64,000 bases of DNA from Pseudomonas sp. GM41(2012) (GCF_000282315.2 NZ_AKJN02000008.1:310001-374000); one strand, 5' to 3'. Counted from the stretch's first letter, positions 35,648 through 45,102 are shown. The notes: generated by a model from the sequence alone, not told the origin. Made by a program: numbers and translations.

Positions 35648-36247
35648 ATGTCCCGCGTTCTGATCATCGAAAGCAGCGCTCGTCAGCAAGACTCGGTTTC
35701 GCGTCAACTGACCCAGACCTTCATCAGCCAGTGGCAAACCGCGCACCCGAACGACTCAATCACCGTTCGTGACCTGGCCGTCAACCCGGTGCCGCATCTG
35801 GATATCAACCTGCTGGGCGGCTGGATGAAACCTGCCGAGCAGCGCAACGACCTCGAACAGGTTTCCCTGGAACGCTCCAACCAGTTGACCGACGAATTGC
35901 TGGCCGCCGATGTACTGGTCATGGCCGCGCCGATGTACAACTTCGCCATCCCGAGCACCCTTAAAGCCTGGCTCGACCATGTGCTGCGTGCCGGCGTGAC
36001 CTTCAAGTACACCGACACTGGCCCGCAAGGCTTGCTCAGCGGAAAGCGTGCCTACGTACTGACTGCCCGCGGCGGAATCTACGCCGGCAGCACCGCGGAT
36101 CACCAGGAACCGTACCTGCGCCAGGTCATGGCGTTCATCGGGATTCACGACGTGACGTTCATTCACGCCGAAGGCATGAACCTGGGCGGTGACTTCCAGG
36201 AAAAAGGCCTGAGCCAGGCCAACGCCAAGCTTTCCCTCGTCGCCTGA
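35648..36247 (+). CDS. azoR: FMN-dependent NADH-azoreductase
   Basis: A 199-aa flavodoxin-like quinone/azo reductase. The FMN phosphate loop is ESSARQQDSVSRQL (about residues 8-21), APMYNFAIPSTLKAWLDHVLRAG (about 96-118) is the family core, and LTARGGIY completes the pocket. It reduces quinones and azo compounds with NADH as a dimer. The ATG follows TGGAGG. It is monocistronic and ends at a terminator. Confidence 0.92.
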   Translation: MSRVLIIESSARQQDSVSRQLTQTFISQWQTAHPNDSITVRDLAVNPVPHLDINLLGGWMKPAEQRNDLEQVSLERSNQLTDELLAADVLVMAAPMYNFAIPSTLKAWLDHVLRAGVTFKYTDTGPQGLLSGKRAYVLTARGGIYAGSTADHQEPYLRQVMAFIGIHDVTFIHAEGMNLGGDFQEKGLSQANAKLSLVA

Positions 36248-36353
36248 GGCTTTAATCGCCAGATAATCCCTTGATGTTCAAGTGACCTGGCGCAACCCCT
36301 TCATGGCTTTACGCGCATCGAACCTCCCTTTGCACTTATTGCTCCTGAGTGCT

Positions 36354-36394
36354 GTAGCCCGATTGAACGCTTTAGCGAGATCGGGCTTTTTTTT
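36354..36394 (+). terminator. Terminator downstream of azoR
   Basis: AGCCCGAT...ATCGGGCT with a 14-base loop and a T8 tail. It lies about 110 bp after the azoR stop. Confidence 0.8.
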
Positions 36395-36420
36395 GCCTGC
36401 GATTTGGTTGGCTGCACGCA

Positions 36421-36521
36421 ATCCTGTAGGAGCTGAGCTTGCTCGCGATGGCGGTATCACATTCAACATCGATATTGGCTGACACACCGATATCGCGAGC
36501 AAGCTCAGCTCCTACAGGGAT
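36421..36521. repeat. REP-type inverted pair before the YigM-like gene
   Basis: CTGTAGGAGCTGAGCTTGCT with CGCGAT faces ATCGCGAGCAAGCTCAGCTC with CTACAGG. The central spacer is only partly complementary. Confidence 0.9.
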
Positions 36522-36585
36522 CTGTGTGTTCTCGCGATAACGGGCAAAACCCGCTATCGTCGCCGCCATTCGAAACGAGGCGAGC

Positions 36586-37452
36586 ATGGGCTATCTACTT
36601 TTTGTCACGCTGATTCAGGCGTTTTCCTTCAGTTTGATCGGCGAGTACCTGGCCGGTCATGTCGACAGTTACTTCGCGGTGCTGGTGCGAGTGGTACTGG
36701 CGGGGCTGGTGTTCATTCCGTTGACCCGCTGGCGTTCGGTTGAACCGGCGTTCATGCGCGGCATGCTGCTGATCGGCGCGTTGCAGTTCGGCGTGACTTA
36801 CGTCTGCCTGTACCTGAGCTTTCGGGTGCTGACAGTGCCGGAGGTGTTGCTGTTCACCATCCTCACGCCGCTGCACGTGACCTTGATCGAAGACGCGCTG
36901 AACCGGCGCTTCAATCCGTGGGCATTAGTCGCGGCACTGGTGGCGGTGATGGGGGCGGCGGTGATTCGCTACGACCGGATCAACCCGGATTTCTTCATGG
37001 GGTTCCTGCTGCTGCAACTGGCCAACTTCACTTACGCCGCCGGACAGGTGCTTTATAAACATCTGGTGGCGCGTCATCCGAGCGATTTGCCGCATTACCG
37101 GCGCTTTGGCTACTTCTATTTGGGCGCATTGGCGGTGGCGCTACCGGCGTTTCTGCTGTTCGGCAAACAGAACTTCCTGCCCGAAGCGCCGCTGCAATGG
37201 GGCGTGCTGGCGTTCCTCGGGCTGGTCTCGACTGCGCTCGGGTTGTACTGGTGGAACAAGGGCGCGTGCCTGGTGAATGGCGGGACGCTCGCGGTGATGA
37301 ACAACCTGCATGTGCCGGTGGGGTTGCTGATCAATCTTCTGATCTGGAATCAACATGAAGAGCTGGGGCGGTTGTTCCTGGGTGGGTCGGTGATTTTGAT
37401 GGCGGTGTGGATTAGCCGGTTGGGTGTGCGAAAGTCTTTGGCGGTCACCTGA
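36586..37452 (+). CDS. DMT carrier, carboxylate/amino acid/amine type (YigM-like)
   Basis: A 288-aa ten-helix EamA protein of the YigM-like branch: SFSLIGEYLAGHVDSYFAVLVRVVLAGL at the start, LLLQLANFTYAAGQVLYKHL in the middle and STALGLYWWNKGACLVNGG, MNNLHVPVGLLINLLIW near the end. E. coli YigM imports biotin, but other members have other substrates, so function is uncertain. The ATG follows GAGG. It is 134 bp before the mscS gene on the same strand. Confidence 0.8.
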   Translation: MGYLLFVTLIQAFSFSLIGEYLAGHVDSYFAVLVRVVLAGLVFIPLTRWRSVEPAFMRGMLLIGALQFGVTYVCLYLSFRVLTVPEVLLFTILTPLHVTLIEDALNRRFNPWALVAALVAVMGAAVIRYDRINPDFFMGFLLLQLANFTYAAGQVLYKHLVARHPSDLPHYRRFGYFYLGALAVALPAFLLFGKQNFLPEAPLQWGVLAFLGLVSTALGLYWWNKGACLVNGGTLAVMNNLHVPVGLLINLLIWNQHEELGRLFLGGSVILMAVWISRLGVRKSLAVT

Positions 37453-37566
37453 CCCCTGGAGACTTGGTGCTGTTGTACTGCGATACATGGCGCAGCCCAT
37501 TGACTGGCGGGGCATACAGGCTGTGCTAGGGTTTCGGAACCAATTCTTCACCTCTGGGCCCCAGCC

Positions 37567-38415
37567 ATGGACGAGACTATCGTTAACGTTACTACCGCGA
37601 AGTTCAACGCGTTAATCGCGCTGGTGCAACAGTATGGTGCCGCTTTCGCGGTGAAGATCCTCTCCGCCATCGCCTTCTGGATTGTCGGACGCTGGCTGAT
37701 AGGCTTTGCTGTCGGCATGGTGCAGCGGGCCCTGGGCAAACAAAAGGTCGACCCGACCGTTCTGCGCTATGTTGGCTCAGCCATTACCGTGACGCTGAAC
37801 ATCATTCTGGTGATCGGTATCCTCGGCTACCTGGGCATGCAGACGACCACCTTTGCCGCGCTGCTCGCTGCGGTCGGTCTTGCGATCGGTCTGGCCTGGT
37901 CGGGGTTGCTGGCCAATCTGGCGGCGGGCGCGTTTATTATTGTCCTGCGCCCCTTCAAGGTCGGCGACTTCATCTGCGCGGGTGGAGTGACGGGTACGGT
38001 CACCGAGATCGGTCTGTTCGCTACCGCTATCAACACCCCGGATAACGTGCTGACTCTGGTCGGCAATAACAAGATTTTCAGCGACAACATCCAGAACTTC
38101 ACCCACAACCCGTTCCGCCGTGTCGAACTGAAAGCACAGCTATCGGGCGCGGCCGACTGGAAAGCGGCGGCGGCCTTGCTGAAACAACACATTGCCACGA
38201 TCCCCAATGTGCTTGCCGAGCCAGCAGTGGAGGTGGAGATTTTAGAGTTCAATCTGGTCGGTCCGGTGTTGGCGGTGCGTCCTTACTGCCACAACGAGCA
38301 CTATTGGCAGGTCTATTTCGACACCAACCGCACCATCAAAGACTCCCTCGGTGAAGCCGGTTTCCCGGCTCCGATGCCGGCGCAGACGGTAATCATCCAA
38401 CAGCAAGCCGGGTGA
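37567..38415 (+). CDS. mscS: Small-conductance mechanosensitive channel MscS
   Basis: A 282-aa channel: three N-terminal helices, the third being the pore helix rich in Gly/Ala (AALLAAVGLAIGLAWSGLLANLAAGA), then the cytoplasmic beta domain (RPFKVGDFI, GTVTEIGLFAT, VGNNKIF) and vestibule. The family releases solutes upon osmotic downshock. It meets the larger YbdG-like channel gene head to tail, with 10 bp between the two stop codons. Confidence 0.92.
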   Translation: MDETIVNVTTAKFNALIALVQQYGAAFAVKILSAIAFWIVGRWLIGFAVGMVQRALGKQKVDPTVLRYVGSAITVTLNIILVIGILGYLGMQTTTFAALLAAVGLAIGLAWSGLLANLAAGAFIIVLRPFKVGDFICAGGVTGTVTEIGLFATAINTPDNVLTLVGNNKIFSDNIQNFTHNPFRRVELKAQLSGAADWKAAAALLKQHIATIPNVLAEPAVEVEILEFNLVGPVLAVRPYCHNEHYWQVYFDTNRTIKDSLGEAGFPAPMPAQTVIIQQQAG

Positions 38416-38425
38416 GCCGAGGTGG

Positions 38426-39724
38426 TTACATGATGTGTTTTTCGGGTTCAGGGATGTGGCTCGCGCCTAACATGGCTGGCAACAACCCGGCCCGCAAATC
38501 CCCGCCACTCGGCTGCTGATACAAACTCAAGCCAAACTCCGGCAACACCGCCAGCAGGTAATCAAAAATATCCCCCTGGATCCGCTCGTAATCCGCCCAC
38601 ACGGTGGTGCGGGTGAAGCAGTAGATCTCCAGCGGAATGCCCTGCGCGGTGGTTTGCATCTGGCGGACCATGCAGGTCATGTTCGGCTGGATTTCCGGGT
38701 GACTCTTCAGATACGCCAGCGCATACGCGCGGAACGTCCCGATATTGGTCATCCGCCGACGGTTGGCCGACATCGCCGCCACATTACCCTGGGCTTCGTT
38801 CCAGGCCTTGAGTTCAGCCTGCTTGCGACTGATGTAGTCGGTCAGCAGGTGCACCTGGGACAGCTTCTGCTCTTCGTCATCGCGGATGAATCGCACGCCA
38901 CTGGCGTCGATGAACAGACTGCGCTTGATCCGTCGTCCACCGGATTGCTGCATGCCGCGCCAGTTCTTGAACGACTCGGACATCAGGCGCCAGGTTGGAA
39001 TCGAAACGATGGTCTTGTCGAAATTCTGCACTTTGACCGTGTGCAGCGTGATGTCGACCACATCACCGTCGGCGCCGACTTGCGGCATCTCGATCCAGTC
39101 GCCGACCCGCAGCATGTCATTGCTGGTCAGCTGCACGCTGGCGACGAACGACAGCAAGGTGTCTTTGTAGACCAACAGAATCACCGCCGACATGGCGCCC
39201 AGCCCTGACAGCAGCAATAGCGGCGAACGGTCGATCAGCGTGGCGACGATGATGATCGCGCCAAATACGTACAAGACCATTTTCGCCAGTTGTATGTAGC
39301 CTTTGATCGAGCGGGTACGGGCATGTTCGGTGCGCGCGTAGATGTCGAGCAGGGCGCTGAGCAGGGCACTGACCGCCAACAGCAGGAATAGAATGGTGAA
39401 CGCCAGCGCCACATTGCCAAGGAAGATCAGACTGGTCTTGCCCAACTCCGGCACCAGGTGCAAGCCGAACTGGATCACCAGCGAGGGGGTGATCTGCGCC
39501 AGACGATGAAAGACCTTGTTATGCCGAAAGTCATTGATCCAGTGCAATGCCGGCTGGCGACCGAGTATTTTGGTCGCATGCAGAATGAGGAAGCGCGCCA
39601 CTCGTCCGAGGACCAGCGCAACCACCAGCAATACCACCAAAGCCAGGCTGGAATGCAGGAGGGGGTGCTGATCGAGGGCACCCCAAAGGTCTTGGACGTT
39701 GAGCCAGAGCTGTTTGATATCCAT
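38426..39724 (-). CDS. ybdG: YbdG/MscM-like mechanosensitive channel
   Basis: A 432-aa MscS-superfamily member with about five helices in the first 170 residues, then a pore region and an MscS beta domain (LTSNDMLRVGDWIEMPQVGADGDVVDITLHTVKVQNFD). The highly conserved IPTWRLMSESFKNWRGM and SGGRRIKRS match E. coli YbdG, a miniconductance channel that responds weakly to osmotic stress. The start is ATG 39724; the 99-nt in-frame extension upstream has no anchor sequence. Confidence 0.88.
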   Translation of the reverse strand: MDIKQLWLNVQDLWGALDQHPLLHSSLALVVLLVVALVLGRVARFLILHATKILGRQPALHWINDFRHNKVFHRLAQITPSLVIQFGLHLVPELGKTSLIFLGNVALAFTILFLLLAVSALLSALLDIYARTEHARTRSIKGYIQLAKMVLYVFGAIIIVATLIDRSPLLLLSGLGAMSAVILLVYKDTLLSFVASVQLTSNDMLRVGDWIEMPQVGADGDVVDITLHTVKVQNFDKTIVSIPTWRLMSESFKNWRGMQQSGGRRIKRSLFIDASGVRFIRDDEEQKLSQVHLLTDYISRKQAELKAWNEAQGNVAAMSANRRRMTNIGTFRAYALAYLKSHPEIQPNMTCMVRQMQTTAQGIPLEIYCFTRTTVWADYERIQGDIFDYLLAVLPEFGLSLYQQPSGGDLRAGLLPAMLGASHIPEPEKHIM

Positions 39725-39917
39725 GGGTAAAAACGGTTCTTCTGTAGGACGCGACGGGGCGATTAGAGCATTTAAGACGCTTTGGATGACGTTTGAGGAT
39801 AAAAGACGCAACAAAAAAACCACTGTTTAGCGCCGTTTGTATAAAGAAACTCGGCCTGAGCGCTCGAAACCGTTACCCTATGCAGCTGTTTTTTTGTATT
39901 TCTTCGAGGTAGCACCC

Positions 39918-41264
39918 GTGTTTTCCCAATTCGCCCTGCACGAACGCCTGCTCAAAGCCGTGGCCGAGCTTAAATTTGTCGAGCCAACGCCTGTGCAAGC
40001 AGCGGCTATTCCGCTGGCGCTCCAAGGGCGTGACCTGCGGGTGACAGCGCAAACCGGTAGCGGCAAAACCGCTGCATTCGTTTTGCCGATCCTCAACCGT
40101 CTGATCGGCCCGGCTAAAGTCCGCGTCAGCATCAAGACCCTGATCCTGCTGCCGACCCGCGAGCTGGCCCAGCAGACCATCAAGGAAGTTGAGCGTTTCG
40201 CTCAGTTCACCTTCATCAAGTCCGGCCTGATTACCGGCGGTGAAGACTTCAAGGTCCAGGCCGCCATGCTGCGCAAGGTGCCGGACATCCTGATCGGTAC
40301 GCCGGGCCGGATGATCGAGCAACTGAACGCCGGCAACCTCGACCTCAAGGAAGTCGAAGTACTGGTCCTCGACGAAGCCGACCGCATGCTCGACATGGGC
40401 TTTGCCGAAGACGTCCAGCGTCTGGTGGAAGAGTGCACCAACCGCCAGCAGACCATGCTGTTCTCCGCCACCACCGGTGGTTCGGGCCTGCGCGAGATGG
40501 TCGCCAAGGTACTGAACAACCCTGAGCACCTGCAGCTCAACAACGTCAGCGATCTGAATGCGACCACCCGTCAGCAGATCATCACCGCTGACCACAACCA
40601 GCACAAAGAACAGATCGTGAACTGGCTGCTGGCCAACGAGACCTACCAGAAGGCCATCGTGTTCACCAACACCCGGGCCATGGCCGACCGTATCTACGGC
40701 CGCCTGGTGGCGCAGGAATACAAAGCGTTCGTCCTGCACGGTGACAAAGACCAGAAAGATCGCAAGCTGGCCATCGACCGTCTGAAGCAGGGCGGCGTGA
40801 AAATCCTCGTCGCCACCGATGTCGCCGCTCGCGGCCTCGACGTGGAAGGCCTGGACCTGGTGATCAACTTCGACATGCCGCGCAGCGGCGACGAATACGT
40901 TCACCGCATCGGTCGTACCGGTCGCGCCGGCAACGATGGCCTGGCCATCTCGCTGATCTGCCACGGCGACTGGAACCTGATGTCGAGCGTCGAGCGCTAC
41001 CTCAAGCAGAGCTTCGAGCGCCGCACCATCAAGGAAGTCAAAGGCACCTACGGCGGACCGAAAAAGGTCAAGGCCTCGGGCAAAGCCGTTGGCGTGAAGA
41101 AGAAAAAAGTCGACGCCAAAGGCGACAAGAAGAAAACCGGCGCCAAGGCCCCGACCAAACGCAAGATCGCCAACCGCCCGAAGACCGACGCCCTGTCGCT
41201 GGTCAGCAAGGACGGCATGGCGCCGCTCAAGCGCCGCAAGCCGGAAGCGCCGGCTGCTGAATAA
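39918..41264 (+). CDS. DEAD-box RNA helicase with basic C-terminal tail
   Basis: A 448-aa helicase: Q motif near residues 20-30, motif I AQTGSGKT (44-51), DEAD (152-155), SAT in FSATTGG, and HRIGRTGRAG as motif VI. The final 70 residues are Lys/Ala-rich (KKKKVDAKGDKKKTGAKAPTKRK) and probably bind RNA or ribosomes. It belongs with the RhlE/SrmB-like ribosome-assembly helicases. The GTG start at 39918 follows GAGGT with eight bases. It ends at a terminator shared with the convergent gene. Confidence 0.9.
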   Translation: MFSQFALHERLLKAVAELKFVEPTPVQAAAIPLALQGRDLRVTAQTGSGKTAAFVLPILNRLIGPAKVRVSIKTLILLPTRELAQQTIKEVERFAQFTFIKSGLITGGEDFKVQAAMLRKVPDILIGTPGRMIEQLNAGNLDLKEVEVLVLDEADRMLDMGFAEDVQRLVEECTNRQQTMLFSATTGGSGLREMVAKVLNNPEHLQLNNVSDLNATTRQQIITADHNQHKEQIVNWLLANETYQKAIVFTNTRAMADRIYGRLVAQEYKAFVLHGDKDQKDRKLAIDRLKQGGVKILVATDVAARGLDVEGLDLVINFDMPRSGDEYVHRIGRTGRAGNDGLAISLICHGDWNLMSSVERYLKQSFERRTIKEVKGTYGGPKKVKASGKAVGVKKKKVDAKGDKKKTGAKAPTKRKIANRPKTDALSLVSKDGMAPLKRRKPEAPAAE

Positions 41265-41281
41265 GCAGTTCTAGCGACCCA

Positions 41282-41313
41282 TAAAAAACCGGACCAATGT
41301 CCGGTTTTTTTAT
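41282..41313. terminator. Bidirectional terminator
   Basis: AAAAACCGGAC-CAAT-GTCCGGTTTTTT: nine strong pairs flanked by A and T runs, between the helicase and the convergent small gene. Confidence 0.92.
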
Positions 41314-41334
41314 GCCTGGAATTCCTGAGTTTGA

Positions 41335-41610
41335 TTAACTCTCGGCTTTCTTCTCCGCGGCCCCCAGCTCCTTCAATCGCTGATCGATCAACTGACACTT
41401 GTCCGGCAGATCCTTGCTGGCCGTCCCCAAATCCATCTTCTGCAACTCGGCGTTGATCTCCTTGGCCTTGGCTGGGTTTTGTTCGGTGAGCTTGGCGACT
41501 TCCTTGGCCAGTTGTTCGCGCTTAATGGTGGCTTCTTCGGGCGTGCAGGCCCAAACGGGGAGGGCGCAGGCGAGGGCGGCAGCGAGGGTGAGTTTGAGCA
41601 GGGTTTTCAT
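41335..41610 (-). CDS. Small secreted helical protein
   Basis: A 91-aa protein with a Sec signal peptide (residues 1-21, ending LPVWA). The mature part has two cysteines (WACTPEE and DKCQLID) and two amphipathic helices (EEATIKREQLAKEVAKL and QLIDQRLKELG). The pattern resembles a small disulfide-linked periplasmic protein. No function is known to me. Confidence 0.75.
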   Translation of the reverse strand: MKTLLKLTLAAALACALPVWACTPEEATIKREQLAKEVAKLTEQNPAKAKEINAELQKMDLGTASKDLPDKCQLIDQRLKELGAAEKKAES

Positions 41611-41719
41611 GGGGCGGGCCTCATTTCCGGTTAAGGCGGGTTATCCGGTTGAGGGCTGAAGTGTGGAAAAAGTTCAGAGACGACAAACTCGTCAGCCTTT
41701 TGGGCGACGGTTTGCCAAC

Positions 41720-41751
41720 ATCTGTGGGAGTGACCTCGCTCCCACAGTTGA
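41720..41751. repeat. Solo REP hairpin
   Basis: CTGTGGGAG-TGACCTCG-CTCCCACAG, a single REP-like hairpin, unlike the paired copies elsewhere in the window. Confidence 0.8.
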
Positions 41752-41788
41752 TTTGCGGTGTTTGGGGATAGGGTGTTCGGCAGATGCT

Positions 41789-42523
41789 CTACCCCCCATG
41801 GCAGCAGATGGCCGGGGCCTTGTCGTCATACTGATCGTGAAGCCTTACCCACTCCATGATTTCCTCTTCGTTGCGGCCCTTAGGGGTCAGGTCCAAGTAG
41901 TTGTAAGCGCCAACCAACATGTCCAGACCGCGGGCATAAGTGGAATAGGTGTGAAAAATCTCTCCAGCTTCATTGCGATAAAACACGCTGAGGCCGGGGA
42001 GTTCTTCTTCGGCGCCGTCGGTTTTTTCGTAGTTGTAGGTGGCTTTACCGGCGGTAACGTCTTCTGCTCGGGCGGAGACGCCAAAGTCGTAATTGAAATC
42101 GCAGCCTTCTGACGACACCCAATCGAATTTCCAGCCCATGCGTCGTTTGAAGGCTTGGAATTCGGCGAACGGTGCGTGGGAAACCGCCACCACGGCGACG
42201 TCATGGTGGGCCAGGTGTTGGTTAGCACCGTCGATGTGGTCGGACAGGAACGAGCAACCGGAGCAGCCTTCGTCCCAGCCTTTGCCAAACATGAAGTGGT
42301 AGATGACCAACTGGCTACGGCCGCCGAACAGGTCAGCCAGTTTCAGTTCGCCGTTCGGGCCCTGGAAATGGTAGTCCTTGTCGATTTTCACCCAGGGCAG
42401 GGCGCGGCGTTCGGCGCTGAGTTTGTCTCGTTCTTTGGTGAAGGCTTTTTCGTGGGCCAGGTGTTGCTTGCGGGCGGCGAGCCATTCTTCTCGGGAGACG
42501 ACGGGATGATTCTGAATGTTCAT
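41789..42523 (-). CDS. DUF899 family thioredoxin-like protein
   Basis: A 244-aa member of DUF899 (AhpC/TSA-like). It shows KDYHFQGPNGELKLADLFGG (the thioredoxin-fold start), FGKGWDEGCSGCSFLSDHIDG with a CSGC pair as candidate redox centre, and the DUF899 signature LPGLSVFYRNEAGEIFHTYSTYARG. Biochemical role and substrate are unknown. It is monocistronic and divergent from the 42701 gene. Confidence 0.9.
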   Translation of the reverse strand: MNIQNHPVVSREEWLAARKQHLAHEKAFTKERDKLSAERRALPWVKIDKDYHFQGPNGELKLADLFGGRSQLVIYHFMFGKGWDEGCSGCSFLSDHIDGANQHLAHHDVAVVAVSHAPFAEFQAFKRRMGWKFDWVSSEGCDFNYDFGVSARAEDVTAGKATYNYEKTDGAEEELPGLSVFYRNEAGEIFHTYSTYARGLDMLVGAYNYLDLTPKGRNEEEIMEWVRLHDQYDDKAPAICCHGG

Positions 42524-42700
42524 TGGGATTCTCCTGCAGGGTGCTGGGAGGGGACTTACACAGCCTAGTCGTTTGGCCTACGACCAATTCGACATACCGC
42601 CGGTCGGTGCTGTTCAAAACCTCAGCTGAACGGCTACGAACCGCACCGGTCACAACCTATGAAGGCCATCTCACTCGCGGGCACGGGAGGTTGAATCAGG

Positions 42701-43093
42701 ATGACGACTTATAACTGGGATTTGATTGAACGCTTGCTGCATGAAGTGCAAAACGGCGCTGGCCACACTTTCACCCCACGGCCCTACGCCGAGCAGTATG
42801 CGGCGGAGAAAGCGTCGAAAGGAGAGCCGTTTGAGAACCTGGATCACCTGAAAACGGTAGCTGGCGAGTACGAAAAGTTATTGTTGATACGGGGCTATAT
42901 CGAGCCTCGGCCAGAAGATCAGGGTGGCAATGGCGAGAACTACATTTTGACGCCCCGGGGCTCGAGTTTATTGAGCTTGATCGACAGCAGTATTCCGGGG
43001 AATGACCATCCGCGGCAGGTGTTGGATGAGCAGGAAGATGCGCTGGATGAGGTGAGGTTTGATGAGATCGCATCGAGGGCGCAGATAGCCTGA
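42701..43093 (+). CDS. Small protein with winged-helix-like pattern (DUF2513-like)
   Basis: A 130-aa acidic protein. WDLIERLLHEVQNG at the start and NYILTPRGSSLLSLID near residues 84-99 fit the DUF2513-type plan (helices, then an LT..G wing). The match is by eye and not strong, so I call it DUF2513-like only. The ATG follows GGGAGG with nine bases. It is a single-gene unit ending before a REP pair. Confidence 0.65.
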   Translation: MTTYNWDLIERLLHEVQNGAGHTFTPRPYAEQYAAEKASKGEPFENLDHLKTVAGEYEKLLLIRGYIEPRPEDQGGNGENYILTPRGSSLLSLIDSSIPGNDHPRQVLDEQEDALDEVRFDEIASRAQIA

Positions 43094-43109
43094 AGATCCC
43101 CGATAACCA

Positions 43110-43201
43110 TTGTGGGAGCGAGCCTGCTCGCGATTGCGGTGTATCAGTAACATCATTGTTTACTGATACACCGCAATCGCGAGCAGGCTCGCTCCCACAG
43201 G
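43110..43201. repeat. REP pair with perfect 40-bp arms
   Basis: TGTGGGAGCGAGCCTGCTCG with CGATTGCGGTGTATCAGTAA and its exact complement form a stem of 40 base pairs with a loop of about ten bases. Unlike most copies here, the pairing continues about 16 bp past the REP cores into the spacer. Confidence 0.95.
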
Positions 43202-43216
43202 GGAGTTGTGTAGTGC

Positions 43217-44086
43217 TTAACTTTGTTTTGCTGCTTTCAGGCACTTCAAATCGTTGAAGTCCTTGCGCACCCCTTCTATTTTCTTCAGCAACCGCTGGCG
43301 CTGTTCCGGCGTGCTTTCGGCCATCAAATCTACAAACAGTCCCCGTGCCTGGGCTTCGGTGTTGGCGTAGGCCTGGCGATAAGCGGGGGTCCACAAACTC
43401 TCGCGATTGACCAGAAGCGTCTCGATTCGCTGTGGGAATTCTGGACTCTGGCGCTGCGCAACTGCCGCACTGAACTGTTTCTGCCAATGGACGCGGTTGG
43501 CGATCCATTGCGTGTTCTGGTCACCCAAGGCGTTTGACCACGCGACAACACGCAGCTGCTGGGGCGCGCTGAGCGGGCCGAGCCAATCATTCAGACGTTT
43601 TTCCATGCGCTGGCTGCGCGCCTTGATCTGTTGATCGAGAGACGGTTTGAGGAATTGCTCCTGGCGTTTGCGCTGGTCCTTGGCGAAGGCCTCGTTCATT
43701 TCCGCGACTTGCTTGTCATCCAGCCCCTGTAACAGCTCAATGGCCGACGGGGTGATTTCCCGTGCGGTCTGGGCGATGGCCTGTTTGGCTTCCTGGGTGC
43801 GGGTTTGCAGTGCGGCGTCGGTGACCTGGTTGGTCTCGACCATGACTTTCAAGCGATCCAGCCAGTCGAGGTAGCCCGGCAATTGCGTGGTGCAGTGCCA
43901 GCTCAGGTGCTCTTTGAGGCGCTCGTTGAACCAATCTTTTTGCTCGCCGTTCATGTTCAGGTAGTCGCTGAGCGTCCACGGAATGATCACGTCGAGGTTG
44001 CGATAAGCCAGGCCCACGCGGCTGCACGCACCGAGGGCGAGACTGAGGGTGATAATGACGGCGAGACACTTCAACCAGCGCGACAT
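43217..44086 (-). CDS. DUF6279 family lipoprotein
   Basis: A 289-aa lipoprotein: basic N-terminus, hydrophobic core and lipobox LALGAC with Cys21. The rest is helical, with a conserved aromatic-rich front (RVGLAYRNLDVIIPWTLSDYLNMN) and long charged helices. The family has no assigned function. The residue after Cys21 is Ser, which favours transfer to the outer membrane. The ATG follows AAGGA. It lies 80 bp from the TorF-like gene on the same strand. Confidence 0.85.
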   Translation of the reverse strand: MSRWLKCLAVIITLSLALGACSRVGLAYRNLDVIIPWTLSDYLNMNGEQKDWFNERLKEHLSWHCTTQLPGYLDWLDRLKVMVETNQVTDAALQTRTQEAKQAIAQTAREITPSAIELLQGLDDKQVAEMNEAFAKDQRKRQEQFLKPSLDQQIKARSQRMEKRLNDWLGPLSAPQQLRVVAWSNALGDQNTQWIANRVHWQKQFSAAVAQRQSPEFPQRIETLLVNRESLWTPAYRQAYANTEAQARGLFVDLMAESTPEQRQRLLKKIEGVRKDFNDLKCLKAAKQS

Positions 44087-44166
44087 GGGCGAATCCTTTG
44101 CGAAGGCCTGGCTTTTTTAATGGGCTTCTTTATGTGAACGCAGGATGAGCCTCGCAGTTCAGCCAA

Positions 44167-44883
44167 TCAGTAAAAGGCGCGTTCGGCCTTGAGGGTGACC
44201 AACCCGTCGCATTGGCTGTTGTGCCCGGAATAGGCGGAACAACTGTTGCCGCTCAAGCTGGAGTCACTGTAGATCAGGTCCAGATCGACGCCCATGAACG
44301 GGCGGGAAAGTTTCACTGACCAGTCGGTAAAACTGCCTACATACCCACCGTCGACGGACACCGGCGCGTTGAGCTGGTGGGTGGTGTATTTCATGCTGAT
44401 CCCGATGCCAAACGGCTGATTGCCACCGAGGTCGGCGAATACGGTGCTGTTCTGTTTGTCCGGGTCGTTGCTGAAGGCTGCGCCGAAACGGCTGTCCAGA
44501 AAGGTCAGGCCACCGAAAAGCTCCTGGCTGTCGAGCGTGTCCACTTTCGGGTAGCTGTAACGGATCATGCCGACTTCGTACCCGAGGGTATTATCGAAAG
44601 GCTGTTTAAAGCCCATGTAGGAGTCGACTTCAAGGTTGGCCCCTGGCGTTAAACCCATGCTCGGTGCCCATTGGCCCACGTAAAAACCGCTGTCGTGACT
44701 CAGGTCGAGACCACCGTGGAACGAACCGGTGCTGGAAGGTTTGACCAGCCCCTGGGCCATGCTGCGGCTGGGGGTGGTGCCGAGTTTGAGATCGAAGTCG
44801 CCCAGTTCACGCTGAAAGATTTGCGCATTGGCGACCGAACACGACAGCAGGGTGCCGAGCAGTAAATAGGAGGGTTTGAGCAT
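44167..44883 (-). CDS. TorF family putative porin
   Basis: A 238-aa outer membrane beta-barrel with a Sec signal peptide (residues 1-20, SVANA). GGLDLSHDSGFYVGQWAPSM and LGYEVGMIRYSYP match TorF-like porins, and the terminal ERAFY has the aromatic end used by BAM. The two Cys in GNSCSAYSGHNSQCDG probably form a loop disulfide. It is upstream of the lipoprotein gene and may share its transcript. Confidence 0.85.
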   Translation of the reverse strand: MLKPSYLLLGTLLSCSVANAQIFQRELGDFDLKLGTTPSRSMAQGLVKPSSTGSFHGGLDLSHDSGFYVGQWAPSMGLTPGANLEVDSYMGFKQPFDNTLGYEVGMIRYSYPKVDTLDSQELFGGLTFLDSRFGAAFSNDPDKQNSTVFADLGGNQPFGIGISMKYTTHQLNAPVSVDGGYVGSFTDWSVKLSRPFMGVDLDLIYSDSSLSGNSCSAYSGHNSQCDGLVTLKAERAFY

Positions 44884-45102
44884 GCGTCACTCCATGACAG
44901 CGAGGTGCAGGCACTAAAAACCTACTGAAACGCTTGATCTAGACGTGTGTAAGCATACCGGCGAATGCTCGGCATCGAAGGCCGTTCGTCGATTTTTGAA
45001 ATATTGATGTGTTTGCGGGGGTGTTGCGAGGAGGGTTCCAGTCCAAGCGCTTCGAAGCTCAAAGCGCTTAGGGACCAGGTGACGCGGCGGATCTTGGGGA
45101 AG

